This document shows, in pieces, positions 32,922 through 45,079 of a stretch of DNA of 64,000 nucleotides. This DNA comes from Vanessa cardui. Its lineage: Eukaryota > Arthropoda > Insecta > Lepidoptera > Nymphalidae. Location: the NCBI RefSeq assembly GCF_905220365.1, contig NC_061131.1, positions 3,410,001-3,474,000 on the forward strand. The letters run 5' to 3'. Below the pieces are notes generated by a model that saw only the letters and a program-made list of their open reading frames with translations, searched no databases and had not been told where the DNA came from. Position numbers and translations under genes: made by a program. Position 1 is the first letter of the stretch. Every line of letters starts with the position of its first letter.

Positions 32922-34489
32922 AATATCATCAATACATAGGCAGTATAAAACAATGTCGCTTACCGTGTGCACAGTCTATCCCTTTGTATGCTTAGATTAA
33001 AATTATACAACGGTTTTTTGTAACAGAGTGATTCGAGAGGAAGGTTTTTGTATACAATACATGGACAATATAGTAAAGAAACACTCATAATTTTAGACGT
33101 ATCTAGTATGATGTCGTAAATAAACAAATTATGTGGAATATTTAGTATCAGTATTACTGAGGTCGCTCGTTTATTATAAACATAGTATAGGTCTTAGATG
33201 TGTCAGATTTTTAAAGAAACTTCGAAGCTCATGTAACGGGTTTAAGTTCGACTAACATAGGTTTCTTTTACAAATAATATTCTGACCAATAATGCTTAAA
33301 CTGTAATATATATTTACAAGATATTATTTCATAAACCAATAATGACTAAGAAAATCTTTAGCATAGTTTTTTATACAAAGGAAATATTAAACTAATAAAG
33401 TTCGATCAAATTGTCAATCATTTAATCTACCAAGTTGTTTTCAAGTGATTGCTTAATGAATAAGTTACATCAAAAAAACTAGCTATTGACAATATATTTG
33501 CATAAATATCATAGGAATGAAATTACAATCAGAAAAACAACAGCTCACGCTGTATCGTGTTATATAAAGCATGACTCATAAATCGAGTTTTTATAATTTA
33601 TTATGCTAAGCCATTAATTCAATAGACTTTGCTATAAAATTATACGTTTATAATTTTTCATATTTTAAATTCAAATGAGTCATTGTAATCAATGGATAAT
33701 TGACAGGGTGATAAATCGTGGAAATATAAATTCAATAAATAATTAAAATTTAAAATCGGCTCGCCTAACACCAGACGTTTCAATTAATCCGCAATACAAG
33801 ATGGTTGTAATAATTCACCATAGAATATGATATGCACACGCAGAACTGCTAAACGAATTAAGTTTTATTATGACAGTAAAACTGTCTATACAATAGAAAT
33901 ATGAATAAAGATATATATTATTACATATAGCTGGTTAGATTTAATGACAATATTGAGCATGGTTGTCAATTTCAAATATTTTTTGCGCAAGTGCAAGTGA
34001 GTGCTATGCACTCTACCTTTACTTAACTTTACTGTAACATGAAAGGAGAAAAATCAAGCATTCATGAATTTTAGTGTCACACTCTAAGATCTCTATATTG
34101 GGATTATTTCTCAAAAAACTTATGGCCGATATTGGCCCAAATCATTCTTACTAATACAAAACTCATAGAAAGTCTCAACTTGTTCCTACTATAATATACG
34201 TGTCTTATAATAGTTTATCTTAACTCACTTTATTTATTGATGAAAATCGAATAAAATTCATTTCAATCTGTTCTTCGGTTTCAACGTTCTAAGCGCACAG
34301 ATGGCGAGGAACCTTGTTTTAGATTACGTAGACATTTATTTCTTAATATCGACTTGCCCACGTCATAACAATGCATTCTTAAAATCAGCCAAATATTAGT
34401 AGGAATAGTAAATAATGTGACATATTAATATATATTTTACGGGAAAATGATTTTTCTGCATCTGTTAATTAAATATAATATTCTTTGCA
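32922..34489. other. Unassigned AT-rich DNA
   Basis: No gene or repeat recognised except a suspicious short block at 33950-34030 (GCGCAAGTGCAAGTGAGTGC), which I cannot place. Confidence 0.35.
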
Positions 34490-34745
34490 CCAATATTTCA
34501 ACAAGGTCTGTAGTGGCGCAACACCTGCAGGCGAGCGAGTCTGATTTATCGGCCCGTTTGTTCCACTGTCGCTGCCTCCCACACTTGATGGTTTTACTTG
34601 CGGATGATTGGTGGGTCTTTTGTTCAAGCTTTTGTAAAGCCAATTGTAAAATGTTCAATTTTGACAGCGTATTTATATTGAGAACGTGCAGCGGTTGTTG
34701 CTAGACGTCACTCGCGTTAATCATCCCGGTCTGGCGTTGAATCGT
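34490..34745. other. Unique GC-rich island with open frames on both strands
   Basis: About 250 bp clearly less AT-rich than the surroundings (CACCTGCAGGCGAGCGAGTC; GTCGCTGCCTCCCACACTTG; TGCTAGACGTCACTCGCG). Open for 85 codons (+, 34447-34704) and 73 codons (-, 34437-34658), neither with a recognised domain. Could be an unannotated exon, a promoter or conserved non-coding DNA. Confidence 0.3.
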
Positions 34746-34861
34746 TTATTTATTACTTCATTGAATGGATACACTATTTGCCCATTTCAAAGTGCTATCG
34801 TCCAATGCGTTCTGAAATAAAGAGCTTATATCGCAATCATCATCATACCAATTGATACTTT

Positions 34862-35095
34862 TTTTTTGAATACGGAACAACATCACATACATTACTTTGA
34901 TCCCAATGTAAGTAGCTTAAGCATTTGTGTTATTGAAAATCAGAAGTAACGACGGTACCACAAATGCACAGACCCAAGACAATATAGAAAACTAAATGAT
35001 AAATTACAGCGGCTCAGGTGGGAATCGAACCCGGGACCTCGGAGTGGCGTACCCATGAAAACCGGTGAACACGCCACTCGACCACGGAGGTAGTC
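34862..35095 (-). mobile_element. tRNA-derived SINE, family B
   Basis: On the - strand: A box TGGTCGAGTGG (35074-35084) and perfect B box GGTTCGATTCC (35021-35031), in a head from about 35092 to 35011. A body with TTGTCTTGGGTCTGTGCATT, TTGTGGTACCGTCG, TTACTTCTGATTTTCAATAA and ATTGGGATCAAAGTAATGTA follows, ending at an A run (complement of 34861-34867). I recognise this as a widespread lepidopteran SINE. The head cannot fold into a complete tRNA with a paired acceptor stem and discriminator, so it is not a functional tRNA gene. The 71-codon frame over it is an artefact. Confidence 0.85.
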
Positions 35096-35790
35096 GTACT
35101 GTATACCTTTAGTAAAACTTTTACCTAAATAATCTAACCTCTTTTTTAGAAGCATTGATTTTTTCTGTAAATCATATTATTTATATTAACTGACATGATC
35201 CAACACTTTCGAAAATATAATAGCAGGTGTAACAGAGTCATTAAATTTTTCAATTTATTATGAATTACGACCTTTCGGATCCGACGGCACAAATAGCGAG
35301 TTAGTAATTAACGCACATCCAATATATCGTGATAAGACGCCATTCGTCGCGGCATTAGCATACGTGAATTATTTCATTACACCATAAATAATTTAAAAAT
35401 AATAACCCACAACACGCTACCCAAAGTTATGAGCCTCTGGAGATGTATTTATGAAGTCACACTTCACGTTTTCGGAATTTGTATCTTGTGGGTTTGAGAT
35501 AGAGTTGTTTTTTGAATGTTCTCTCTTGGAACGCAGCGGTGTTAAACCTATACAGTGATGTTGATATTTATAAAATATGTAGTTTATATCAACAATTACA
35601 TACTATAACATGTGGTAGGTCTTTCAAAGAGTTACAATTTTAACGACTACGAACACGATTAGAAAATCAGAAAAATTTTTTTATTATTTTAAAACTAAAG
35701 GATTTAGACGTCTAGAAAATGACGTCTTACTGATCAGATAAAATTTTACATTAGTTTAATAACAATAATTATCAAACGACTTGAAAATGC
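35096..35790. other. Unassigned DNA
   Basis: Nothing recognised. 35270-35350 is mildly GC-richer. Confidence 0.35.
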
Positions 35791-35803
35791 TATTAAACGA
35801 TAA

Positions 35804-36109
35804 CAACAACAACAATAGCCTTTAAATTCCCACTGCTGATCTAAAGGCCTCCTCTCCCTTTGAGGAGAAGGTTTTTGGAACATATTCCACCACGCTGTTC
35901 CAATGCGGGTTGGTGGAATACACATGTTACAGAATTTCTATGAAATTTGTCACATGCAGGTTTCCTCACGATGTTTTCCTTCACCGCTGAGCACGAGATG
36001 AATTATAAAGACAAATTAAGCACATGAAACAGCGGTGCTTGCCTGGGTATGCCGCAATCATCGGTAAAGATGCACGCGTTCTAACCACTGGGCCATCTCG
36101 TCTTATTAA
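35804..36109 (-). mobile_element. SINE family A with a perfect 13-bp target duplication
   Basis: Flanked by TATTAAACGATAA at 35791-35803 and 36110-36122. Ends in (CAA)n on the + strand (TTG tail of the element). Carries the variants GAAATTTGTCACATG and AAAGACAAATTAAG also found in the 41.2 kb copy. Part of the B box is lost (GGGTATGCCGC instead of GGGTTTGAACCCGC on the + strand), so this copy probably cannot be transcribed by Pol III. Confidence 0.95.
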
Positions 36110-36861
36110 TATTAAACGATAAGATCAATTTAATTAATAACCTAATAGTGATAAGTTGCAATAATATGTAATTATAATTAATGACAGATAAAAAATTAAA
36201 AGTACTGGCGTATTTATACTCACTCTCATAGAAATATGGGAAAGTAAATCCAAAATGTCAAGAAAGAGCTCAAGGAACCATCGGACTTACTTCAACTTTC
36301 AAAATTCGGGCTATTAGTGAGAAAAAATTAACTTAAAACTTTATACTATATTTAACTAAATTTTAGTTGCTATTTATAAATGATCAATTGTTATTGTAAA
36401 CAATTCGAATAACAGTTATCACAAAAGTCTCCAATGGATACGAACACAATATAAAAAATCTAATTTAATATTTTTCTTATTCTATTTACGTTTATGGAAT
36501 AACTTGTAGATTAATATAATGATATATGACATAAAATTATGTGCAAAATGGTATTTATATATTTTATATGTTAATATAAATTACAGCATAAATTAATTAA
36601 CTTCAAAACACGATAGAAATATACATATGTATGATATTATTTTACATATATTAAAACAGTAACTGGTAATGAGGATGTATGTTTAATATTTCTACGAAAT
36701 AATTTATCGTCTTTGGAAGGCATAATAATTTTGTCTTATGTTTTAAGAAGCAAGACTGCTAGACCGTTTTTATTATATAACTGATTATTAATGGTTAATA
36801 TGTTCTTCTAATAGTTCTTAAATATTTACAAACGCCATCGATTAATTTCAAATTTGTAGCC

Positions 36862-37145
36862 TGACTAGCAACCTTGGGAAGTAAGATGTTTTGTACAGTC
36901 AGAGTAAGAAAGTCTTCGTCAGTTTTCAACTTCATTTCTTTATCAAGTCTTAAACTCTTATTACCTTTTGAATCTAAACATCAAATAATTGCGATTATGA
37001 ATATGTCATTCTCAATTGGTAAAGCCGATTATCGCTCATACTGAGCACACGAAAATATATCTTAAGGTGACGAACCTTTTCGTACCCTGATTGTACCTCT
37101 CATTACATCGGCTAGCCGCTCAAGCCGGGAACAGAACAACAAAAG
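36862..37145 (-). repeat. R1 repeat split by a MITE insertion
   Basis: 36862-36893 (AACCTTGGGAAGTAAGATGT) and 37096-37145 (CATTACATCGGCTAGCCGCT, AGCCGGGAACAGAACAAC) are adjacent parts of one R1 copy in reverse, separated exactly by the TA-flanked MITE at 36894-37095. Confidence 0.6.
36894..37095. mobile_element. 202-bp TA-flanked MITE, copy 2
   Basis: Begins TACAGTCAGAGTAAGAAA and ends TTTCGTACCCTGATTGTA. The two ends are inverted repeats at 15 of 18 positions, each including the flanking TA. A TA target and CAGT terminus fit the Tc1/mariner superfamily. It has no ORF. It is homologous to 18238-18440. Confidence 0.75.
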
Positions 37146-39021
37146 CAATTTATAATATTGCATGCAAAACGTATTTAAATATGAAAATTACAAATAATAA
37201 AAAACTAAAAAGCAATATAACCATGAAATGCAAAAGTTTGTTTAAGATACGAGTAATAAAGAAATGAAACGAGGCGTAGAAAATTTTGCATTCAACTCTG
37301 TGTAAAACGCAATAATGTTTCATATTTATTGACCACGTTAGATTCGACGTTAACTATATAAAGAGTTAATTGATCCAAATCACTGGTATACGAGTATATG
37401 TAATGAATGCTAATATTTTTTTATTCATTATTCCTTTTATAACTTTTACAAATGGTAATATTAATGGCTTTTAATAACCGTGCTCGGAATGATGTTATCG
37501 AATGTTGAAGATTTCCGCGCGGTTTGTCTGTTGTTAATAATTTATCTGATATTCATTCAATCTATATAGATGCTGTCTTATGTTATTTTTGATTAGTAAT
37601 TTATAATCAGTTCAGATAGGAACATGATTATATATTCTATTGAAAAGAAATGCAAAGATTCAGTTAATATTTTCCTTGAAGGCATCATTTTCACATATAC
37701 AATCAAATCGATTATTTCTTGATGAAGTACCTTAAATGCTTCTATCGGCGTTAGGGCGACCTCTATAGGAGATTTAAGGGAGCGATCACAGTATACTTTA
37801 GCAATACTTTTTAATGGGATGAAAAGCAATAAGATGTCAATTTCATACCATTAAGTAGAAAAAACGTAAGACATTATAGGCCCGTATAAAATTATCTCGA
37901 AATTATTACCAATGATCCGCTAAGTTAACGTTTACCTCATAACCAGTTATGTAGTTTAGCTCCAGAATACCCTATAATACCTCTCATGGGATAGCTTCAG
38001 TATATGTGCTATAACTTAGGTGAGAACATTTTGATCCTCAAAAAAAAACTCCACAATTTATTCAGAGTCATATCAAGTCATACTCAAACGTATTATGCTC
38101 ATTGCAAAATTTATTAATAATAATGAGGCACCATATTACACAAACTTCATACAAGCATACGTATGAATACAACAAGTTAAGCGGATAGTTTTTATTACAG
38201 CTATTATGTACAAGGAAAAAATGTTATCATTGACACGTTCCATAAATTGTAAATTTCTTGCTTGTCTGCGCGAGTACAGAGTATTGACTTAGCGAATTAA
38301 TTATAGCTGGCAATATTTAACCAACTGCGGCGCTACATATGCAGTATTGTATGTCAAGTGTCTAGACTAGTATAAGAGTGCCAATTCTGCTATCATTGGA
38401 CCAAATCTTGGAACAAATTGATAAAATTAATTTTTTTCTGTTATAGGTGCTTATACCCAATGTTTTATTCTGAAATTGTGAAGCTAACTGAATCTGAAAT
38501 TCCTCCTTCAAGTCGTCTCGGGAGATAGATTGATGGAACATAAAATACATCTGTGATTGAGCACACTTGTTGTATAATACCTTCCGTTCGGTTTGATTCC
38601 AGAAATAGGGAAATGTAGTGAGGAGAATTTAGTTGCATTTTTATTTTATTGAATACTCCTCGAGGAGTAACGTAAGCTAAAGTGGATAATGTATTTATAC
38701 CAACATTGTCTGATATATATGAATTAATTTATAGTTGAATCATTCGTATGTAACAGTCAATACTTTTATGACTTTCTTTGTTATCTTATAAATATAAAAC
38801 GCATTTTGAAATATATTAATGTTTCAATATAATTACGTTATATAATAGGTTTATAGTTGTTATTAAATATATTATAGCTTATAATGTCAATGTTCTCAGA
38901 ACTTTTGATACGAACGCTTCCTAAATTATCAAGAAAATTCCTTGAAGTAAATTATATAAAAAAAAAAAAATAATAATCTAAAGCATTTCTAAAACAAAAA
39001 GAATTCACCTACACTTTGCAC
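37146..39021. other. Unassigned DNA
   Basis: No supported gene. Frames at 37593-37829 and 38362-38550 (-) show no domain. Confidence 0.35.
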
Positions 39022-39150
39022 AATGGACATAACATCTCCATCGTTCCCAAGATCGGTGGCGCATTGGCGAAGTAAAGGATGGTTAATATTTTTTACAGCG
39101 CATGTCTATGGGTGGTGGTGACCACTTACCATCAGGTGACTCACAGTATA
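39022..39150 (+). repeat. Butterfly repeat R1, 3' part
   Basis: GGACATAACATCTCCATCGT, GATCGGTGGCGCATTGGCGA and GGTGGTGACCACTTACCATC match the second half of R1, ending at GTGACTCACAGTAT. Confidence 0.7.
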
Positions 39151-40149
39151 TAAAACAAAAACTGCAGTAAAACACGTATTTCATTATTTTAATGTCAACA
39201 CTACTAGTTCATTATAGTATAAGTAAAGAATCACCATATTATTTTTACCGTTATGACGTCATTATAATCAAATATGGCTGACAGCAGTTGCGTTACATTG
39301 TATATAGACATTAATAAATATATTACAAAGTATAATGTATGTTTATTGTTATTCTATTCATAGTAATTTATCAGTAACAATCGTTACAAAGATTAATTAC
39401 TTTTAATTCTACAGCATATAATTAGAATCTTAAACATTTTATATTTTCACCTTCCCACGGCTTACCGAACTATTTCCGAACGAGATCGCACACAACAGAA
39501 GTCGGTCCACGTACCAATGAATCAGTTTATTGAATCAATAAATCACAAATAGAAACTATGTTAACTGATTTAAATCAATAAATCTCTCTGTTCCGCTTAC
39601 TCTATACGAAGGCTTTATTGCTTAGAATTCTACCATTAAAATGCAGGCTGTTATTTAATAAAGTACAATTATGAATCGTAAAACCGTTCTCGTTGTTGCC
39701 TTTATGAGTGGTGGTCTGTTATCGCCTTCATCTTGATTTATGTGACATGCGCTGGATGTGTTAAGTTATCGTGATGGAAGTGGATGCGGCATTATAAACT
39801 GTATTTATTATTAGGATGCAACGTCTTGATAACACATCATTTTTTAAGTTTGTATGAAACAATAAGATTGGCGATCTTACTAAAATTATAATTATATAAT
39901 TATACTTTTTATTCAATTTACTATGTTAATGAATATAGTCGGTTGTTTTCAAACGATGGCAACTGATATTGGTACTGGGTAGTCTAATGTTTTTGTAATT
40001 GATAATATTTTGATAGACAAAGTTTGACATTTAATTATGGTAATTTTGAGTGGCTAATTTATGTAGAATGTTATGAAACGTTTATTCAATTAGAGTTTTA
40101 TTAAATGCTTCATATATTTTGTTTTTAAGTAAATAAAGTAATTTTATAA
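39151..40149. other. Unassigned AT-rich DNA
   Basis: Nothing recognised. Confidence 0.35.
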
Positions 40150-40196
40150 TTCTTTCACTGCTGGGCAAAGGTATCCCCTCCACTTCTAGAGATTAA
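40150..40196 (-). mobile_element. SINE fragment
   Basis: TTTCACTGCTGGGCAAAGGT and CCCCTCCACTTCTAGAG resemble the 3' part of SINE family A or a relative. Only about 47 bp remain. Confidence 0.35.
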
Positions 40197-40379
40197 ATAA
40201 TATATATATTTGTAATAATAGTAATAAATAATACGTGTCGATGGTTACGGTTTTAAGTGTTAAAAAAAACAGTGAAGTAAGATACATCCAAGTTTTCTTA
40301 CAATGTTTTCTTTAATAAGTATTTAGTTTAATATAATACCATATCCATTGAAACCTTCAATCCAGTCACGTTCCACGGG

Positions 40380-40450
40380 AACACCGACGTCATCGCCGGC
40401 TCGCGATGGCGCGATAAATAGCTACCGTCTGCTTTTCAACGTTGCTTTGG
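40380..40450. other. Short GC-rich unique patch
   Basis: CACCGACGTCATCGCCGGCT with CGCGATGGCGCGATAAATAG is strikingly GC-rich for this window, with no frame or repeat match. Possible regulatory element. Confidence 0.25.
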
Positions 40451-40483
40451 AGAACTGAATTAGAGTTCCATACATTTATATTC

Positions 40484-40936
40484 GAATTAAATACGTTATT
40501 AATATGACAGAATGTAATTTACTTTGATATTTTTATCGTTAACATGCAGTAGCCTTCTTTTTGTTTATTAATAACAAGCTGTGCCCCCGACCTTGTACGC
40601 GTTTGAATTTAACAAAAAAAAATATGATTGTAGCGTAAGTTACTCCTTATTATATTAGTTACCTGCCAATGAAAGTCCCATCAAAATCGGTCCAGCCTTT
40701 ACAGAGATTAGCCGGAACAAACAGACAGACAGACAGAATGTTATTTTGGTATATGTGCCGAGTATACATACATATATGCATTGAGTAAAAAAGGTTTTTT
40801 TTTCTATTACAAACAGACACTCCAATTTTATTATATGTATAATCAGAATTAAATACGTTATTAATATGACAGAAGGCAATTTAGTTTGATATTTTTATCG
40901 TTAACATGCAATAGCAGTCTTTTTGTTTATTAATAA
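40484..40936 (+). repeat. 91-bp ungapped direct repeat (40484-40574 and 40846-40936)
   Basis: The two 91-bp blocks align without gaps at 85 of 91 positions, offset 362 bp. The interval between them contains an interspersed repeat starting immediately after the first block. Confidence 0.85.
40576..40740 (+). repeat. Lepidopteran interspersed repeat, ACTAG/CCGCG type
   Basis: Starts AGCTGTGCCCCCGACCTTGT, includes CCCATCAAAATCGGTCCAGC and ends in CAGACAGACAGACAGA. Lacks the CATTTATAATAT end. Confidence 0.7.
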
Positions 40937-41146
40937 TTTGATACTTCAAGTCGGAATTTATTTAAAAAGGTTTTAAGGCATGAAAATAGAATAAGTACGT
41001 TTATTGTGCAAGAGTGAATAATGTAACATATATTGTACAACTTTTTTTTTTTAATACCATTATTATCGCTTAAATAAAGATTTATTTTAGAGAACCTTTT
41101 GATAAGAGGAGTGACAGATAAAAAAAAACTAGAACTTTTAGTTGTA

Positions 41147-41450
41147 GTACAATCAATCAACAAATCAACAACAGCGCTGTAAATTCCCACTGCTGGGCTA
41201 AAGGCCTCCTCTCCCTTTAAGGAGAAGGTTTTGGAACATATTCCACCACGCTGTTCCAATGCGGGTTGGTGGAATACACATGTTGCAGAATTTCTATGAA
41301 ATTTGTCACATGCAGGTTTCCTCACCGCTGAGCACGAGATGAATTATAAAGACAAATTAAGCACATGAATCAGCGGTGCTTGCCTGGGTTTGAACCCGCA
41401 ATCATCGGTTAAGATGCACGCGTTCGAACCACTGGGCCATCTCTGCTCTG
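41147..41450 (-). mobile_element. SINE family A, same subfamily as the 35.8 kb copy
   Basis: Complete head on the - strand with A box TGGCCCAGTGG and B box GGGTTCAAACC intact. Lacks 15 bp in the body (TTTCCTCACCGCTGAG where other copies have CACGATGTTTTCCTTCACCG). Candidate 8-bp duplication TAGTTGTA at 41139-41146 and 41451-41458. The 131-codon - strand frame across it (40930-41325) is an artefact. Confidence 0.9.
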
Positions 41451-41702
41451 TAGTTGTACATAATAACCTTATACAAAATGTGTGTGTAAATATATGCTAC
41501 TTTAATATTTGGTGGTATTATTCATAAATATAAATTATAATTGTTTTTAAATTAAAAACATTAACGACACCGCTGACATTACACGCGAAATCGGTTCGGT
41601 AATAACTTATAATAAATATTCTCTACATCGATATATGTTAATTTTTATGTTTTTACTATAATAATTAAGCAAGGATAAATAATTTTCCATCAATTTCCGC
41701 TG

Positions 41703-41815
41703 AGTTTCTTTCTTCGTATATTCTCAGTGGTTTTAAATTCCGAACCGGTGGAAGATTTTTGTCTATATGTATTGAATAAAGATTTTTGTCTTTGACTTTG
41801 ATTCAAAATCTCATA
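41703..41815 (+). repeat. LINE-type 3' tail fragment
   Basis: GAGTTTCTTTCTTCG, TCCGAACCGGTGGAAGATTT and TTGAATAAAGATTTTTGTCT then TTTGACTTTGATT. Inverted relative of the 48.0 kb segment. Confidence 0.65.
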
Positions 41816-42519
41816 ATTCAATTATATTGATAATTAAACAATTCTGGAGACAAAATAGGAGGAGGCTTATTACTATACGAAGCATGGATTATACTCACAC
41901 CTATTTCATAACTTGGTTCCAACGATTTGAACTAATACCTCATGACCTGTGTGACTTCAAAGAGAAAGACTTTTAAAAGATCCTTGTCTATTGTCGAAAA
42001 AAGTCAACAATGCTATTTCCTGGACTATTAAATCCTACAAAAGAGATATTCGATCTGATATGAACACTATAATTCATTTCAAAAGTTATAATTGATAGTT
42101 TAGATATGTTGGAATCACATAAACGGCCCAATTAACTTCATCATAAACAGGTAAAATAATAGATCATTACATAATTTATAAAATAAATATTCCCAAATGA
42201 GTGTCAATTAGATCTCATATGTACATCCGTTCGTCCGTCCGCTGTCTCTATTAACCTTGACAATACCCAATTGAACTTTGGCTACTGTCAATTCTCATGT
42301 GTCAAAAACAATAGACACATCAATAATAGTTATTGTATCATTATTCTTGATAAAGATATCGTAATTAAGATCAAATTGATCGTGGAATCGTTTTGATCGT
42401 CACGGTATCATAATTGGAGCACCTTGGACGAAGAATGACTTCTAATAATGAGATGCAACCTCAAACAGTGGTTTTTGTATTAAATTTTAAATAGAAACTG
42501 TTGAAAAAAGTATGCCTTA
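41816..42519. other. Unassigned DNA
   Basis: No gene recognised. 42220-42310 (CGTTCGTCCGTCCGCTGTCT) may be another repeat remnant. Confidence 0.35.
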
Positions 42520-42809
42520 CAACAACAACAACAGCAGTCTGTTAATTTCTCATTGTTGGGTTAAAGCCCTTCCCTAATTGAGGAGAATGTTTGGAACCTT
42601 TTCCACCACGCTGTTCCAATGCGTTGGAATACACTAATGTGAGAAATTTTATGATATTAGACACATGAAGACCTCCTCACGAGGTTTCTTTCACCGCCGA
42701 GCACGAGATGAATTATAAACACAAATTAAGCACTTAATTATTCAGTGGTGTTTGAACTCGCAATCATCGGTTAAGATGCTCGCGTTTCAACCACTGGGCC
42801 ATCTCGGCT
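42520..42809 (-). mobile_element. SINE family A, full length, diverged
   Basis: (CAA)n at 42520-42531, body with small deletions (GTTCCAATGCGTTGGAATACAC), and head ending CCACTGGGCCATCTCGGCTT. B-box region reads TTTGAACTCGC on the + strand. Confidence 0.9.
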
Positions 42810-43455
42810 TTATTTTTTAAATAAATGAATTTGCTTCGCTTAAAGTATGTAACTATATAAGTGACTGAGTTTGTTGCTTATACATTAAATTACTATTTTC
42901 TCTTTGTGCCGCAATCACGTGATAACTATTGAACGTATCAGCATGAGACTATCATCCTTCTAGGCGGATAGGTCCGTAGATGGCCTATTCCATTTTTGAA
43001 TTATTTGAAACAAAACGTGCGTTAACCGCTATGTTATAAACAGAAATGCTTAATTGATAATGTATTATATGTCAATGTTTCATACCAATACTTACAGAAG
43101 ACTTTTTTATATATTCTTAATTTATGTCATTATCCATTAATTATAATATAAAAATGAATTTTAATGGAAACTTCTGACACAATATTTGCTGATATTGGTT
43201 GTAAAAGCAAACATTACATGCATAATTTTAACGTTGGTGTATATCATATGTTGTTTTCTGAAATACACATAAATAAAATAAATGTATCGTGATGTAAAAG
43301 GTCGCATTACTAGTGTGTTTACATGTAACCTTCGTTTACAACTTACTTACCTTACCCACCTGCTTATTTTGGTTACAACTAATATGCAACTTATCGTCAC
43401 GTGAAAGGACATGCTTAATTTCTTATCTTATTTATTTATGACACACTCCGCATAT

Positions 43456-43925
43456 TATACGACCAACGTATGGAGGTAGGGCTTTGTGAAGACCCTTCAT
43501 TTATTAGCCACTAGCGCCCGGTCTTCGCACGGATTCAATGCTGTTACTAAATATACTTCAGAATTTGTTCATTTACGACATCGCATTTGAAACTTCTACA
43601 ATTACCAGTATTTCTTTATTATATTGTCAATGTATAATATACAAAAATCTTTCTCTCGAATCAGTCTATCTATTAAAAAGAAACCGCATCAAAATCCATT
43701 GTGTAACTTTAAAGATCTAAGTATACATAGGGACATACAGCGGTAAGTGGCTTTGTTTTGTACTATGTAATGATAATGATGATGATGATTCAACCTCCAA
43801 ACAGCAAATGCTGAGTCAGCCAGTGTATCTACGGGCACAAGAGACAAAACATCTTAGTTCCTAAGGTTTTCACATGGGTGATGTCAGGATTGATTAATAT
43901 GGGCCAATATTGTGCCTGTTACCTG
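43456..43925 (+). repeat. R1 repeat interrupted by another repeat
   Basis: Left part 43456-43495 (GGAGGTAGGGCTTTGTGAAG) and right part about 43791-43925 (GTCAGCCAGTGTATCTACGG, GGCACAAGAGACAAAACATC) are R1 pieces in + order. About 45 bp of R1 is missing between them. Confidence 0.55.
43508..43779 (+). repeat. Lepidopteran interspersed repeat (ACTAGCGCCCG... CTTCGCACGG type)
   Basis: Begins CACTAGCGCCCGGTCTTCGC, runs through ACATCGCATTTGAAACTTCT, AGAAACCGCATCAAAATCCA, TTAAAGATCTAAGTATACAT and ends GACATACAGCGGTAAGTGGC plus TTTGTTTTGTACTATGTAAT. Almost all of this known repeat is present. The 60-codon frame inside it is not a gene. It sits inside the R1 copy at 43456-43925. Confidence 0.75.
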
Positions 43926-44007
43926 TTGACTTCAAGGCAGGATACATTACATACATATATAATTGTATTTAACTAATATGATTGTATTTTTTAAATGTTA
44001 AAAAAGA

Positions 44008-44148
44008 GTAACTACTGAGTTCCTTACCGGTTCTTCTCGGTAGAATCTACTTTCTTAACCGGTGATAGCTTCACTTAATTGCTAAATGACGATTCAAAAG
44101 TACTTGTAAAAGCCTACTTGAATAAAGATTATTTTGATTTTGATTTTA
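44008..44148 (+). repeat. LINE-type 3' tail, best copy
   Basis: ACCGGTTCTTCTCGGTAGAA, TTAACCGGTGATAGCTTCAC, GTACTTGTAAAAGCCTACTT, GAATAAAG then a (GATTTT)n tail. Clear 3' UTR of a LINE with an ATTTTG-type repeat tail. Only about 140 bp retained. Confidence 0.7.
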
Positions 44149-45079
44149 TTCTTGGATGTGATCACTTATCATCAGGAGGCCGTTGATAAGCAAACACTTA
44201 ATAATTATAACACATAAAGTATACACCCATCAACATAGCGTATCTTTAAAAGCAGGTTTTATAATTTCATAAGTGATAACGAAGTGAGTTCATATATAAT
44301 AGCACTATAACTGTTATATTGAAACAATTATTTGTTGTAAGTAATGAAGTCAATAAAATGTTACATGATGCTGTCCTTGAATTATCATAATCATTATTTA
44401 TTACCGTTTGTCTGTTTTTGCGTCAATTCACTGTGAAATCACAACTAAGTACTAAGTAGGAAAACTAAGTAAGTAGGAAACTAAGTACTAGGTTTTGTTA
44501 TTTACAGAATATCCTTATTCTATAAGCCTGTATTCTGTATCAATCAGTGTTTGCGATAAAATTTCTCAAGAGCTATTTTTAATGAGTGTTATGAAATTTC
44601 ATGATGTTTTCGGAATAATAGTTCCAAAGTGTTCCAATACACGAATGCGCACTTACCGTTGCTTTGTTACCCGTAACAAGTTAAGATATGTATTTTTCTA
44701 TTCTATTCTATATTTAAATGATGTTTTTTTTTTATTGAGCATAATTACTAATTATTATAAAGGAGTATAGTTTATGAAGTAAAGACAATATGACTAAGTA
44801 ATGTACCTCAGACGAGAGTGTAGATACTGTCAAACTGCCAAAGTTTAAGCGAATAAGATTTTCTTTGACTGGCAAACCCCAAAAATATTAAACTCGAACT
44901 TTTATAATCTGTGGCAAGTGCTTATTTCTGTTTTAAAAAATGGTCACGTAATTGTAATCGGTATACAGATTGGACTGCTCTATTGTCATCATTGACGGCA
45001 TTCCACGATAAAGTATTGTCACAGAGATCTATGTGGTATTGTCACTAGCCCAACGATTTAATATCATATAAAACCTTAT
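44149..45079. other. Unassigned DNA
   Basis: Contains a short imperfect tandem of AACTAAGTA units at 44443-44492. The 91-codon + frame at 44495-44770 has no motif. Confidence 0.35.

Noticed and set aside
35011..35092. A possible tRNA gene on the - strand with good A and B boxes
   Set aside because: It continues directly into the body of a dispersed SINE and has no well-paired acceptor stem, so it is the SINE head.
40930..41325. 131-codon - strand ORF
   Set aside because: Its N-terminal half is SINE body sequence (the same frame appears in other SINE copies) and the rest is AT-rich flank.
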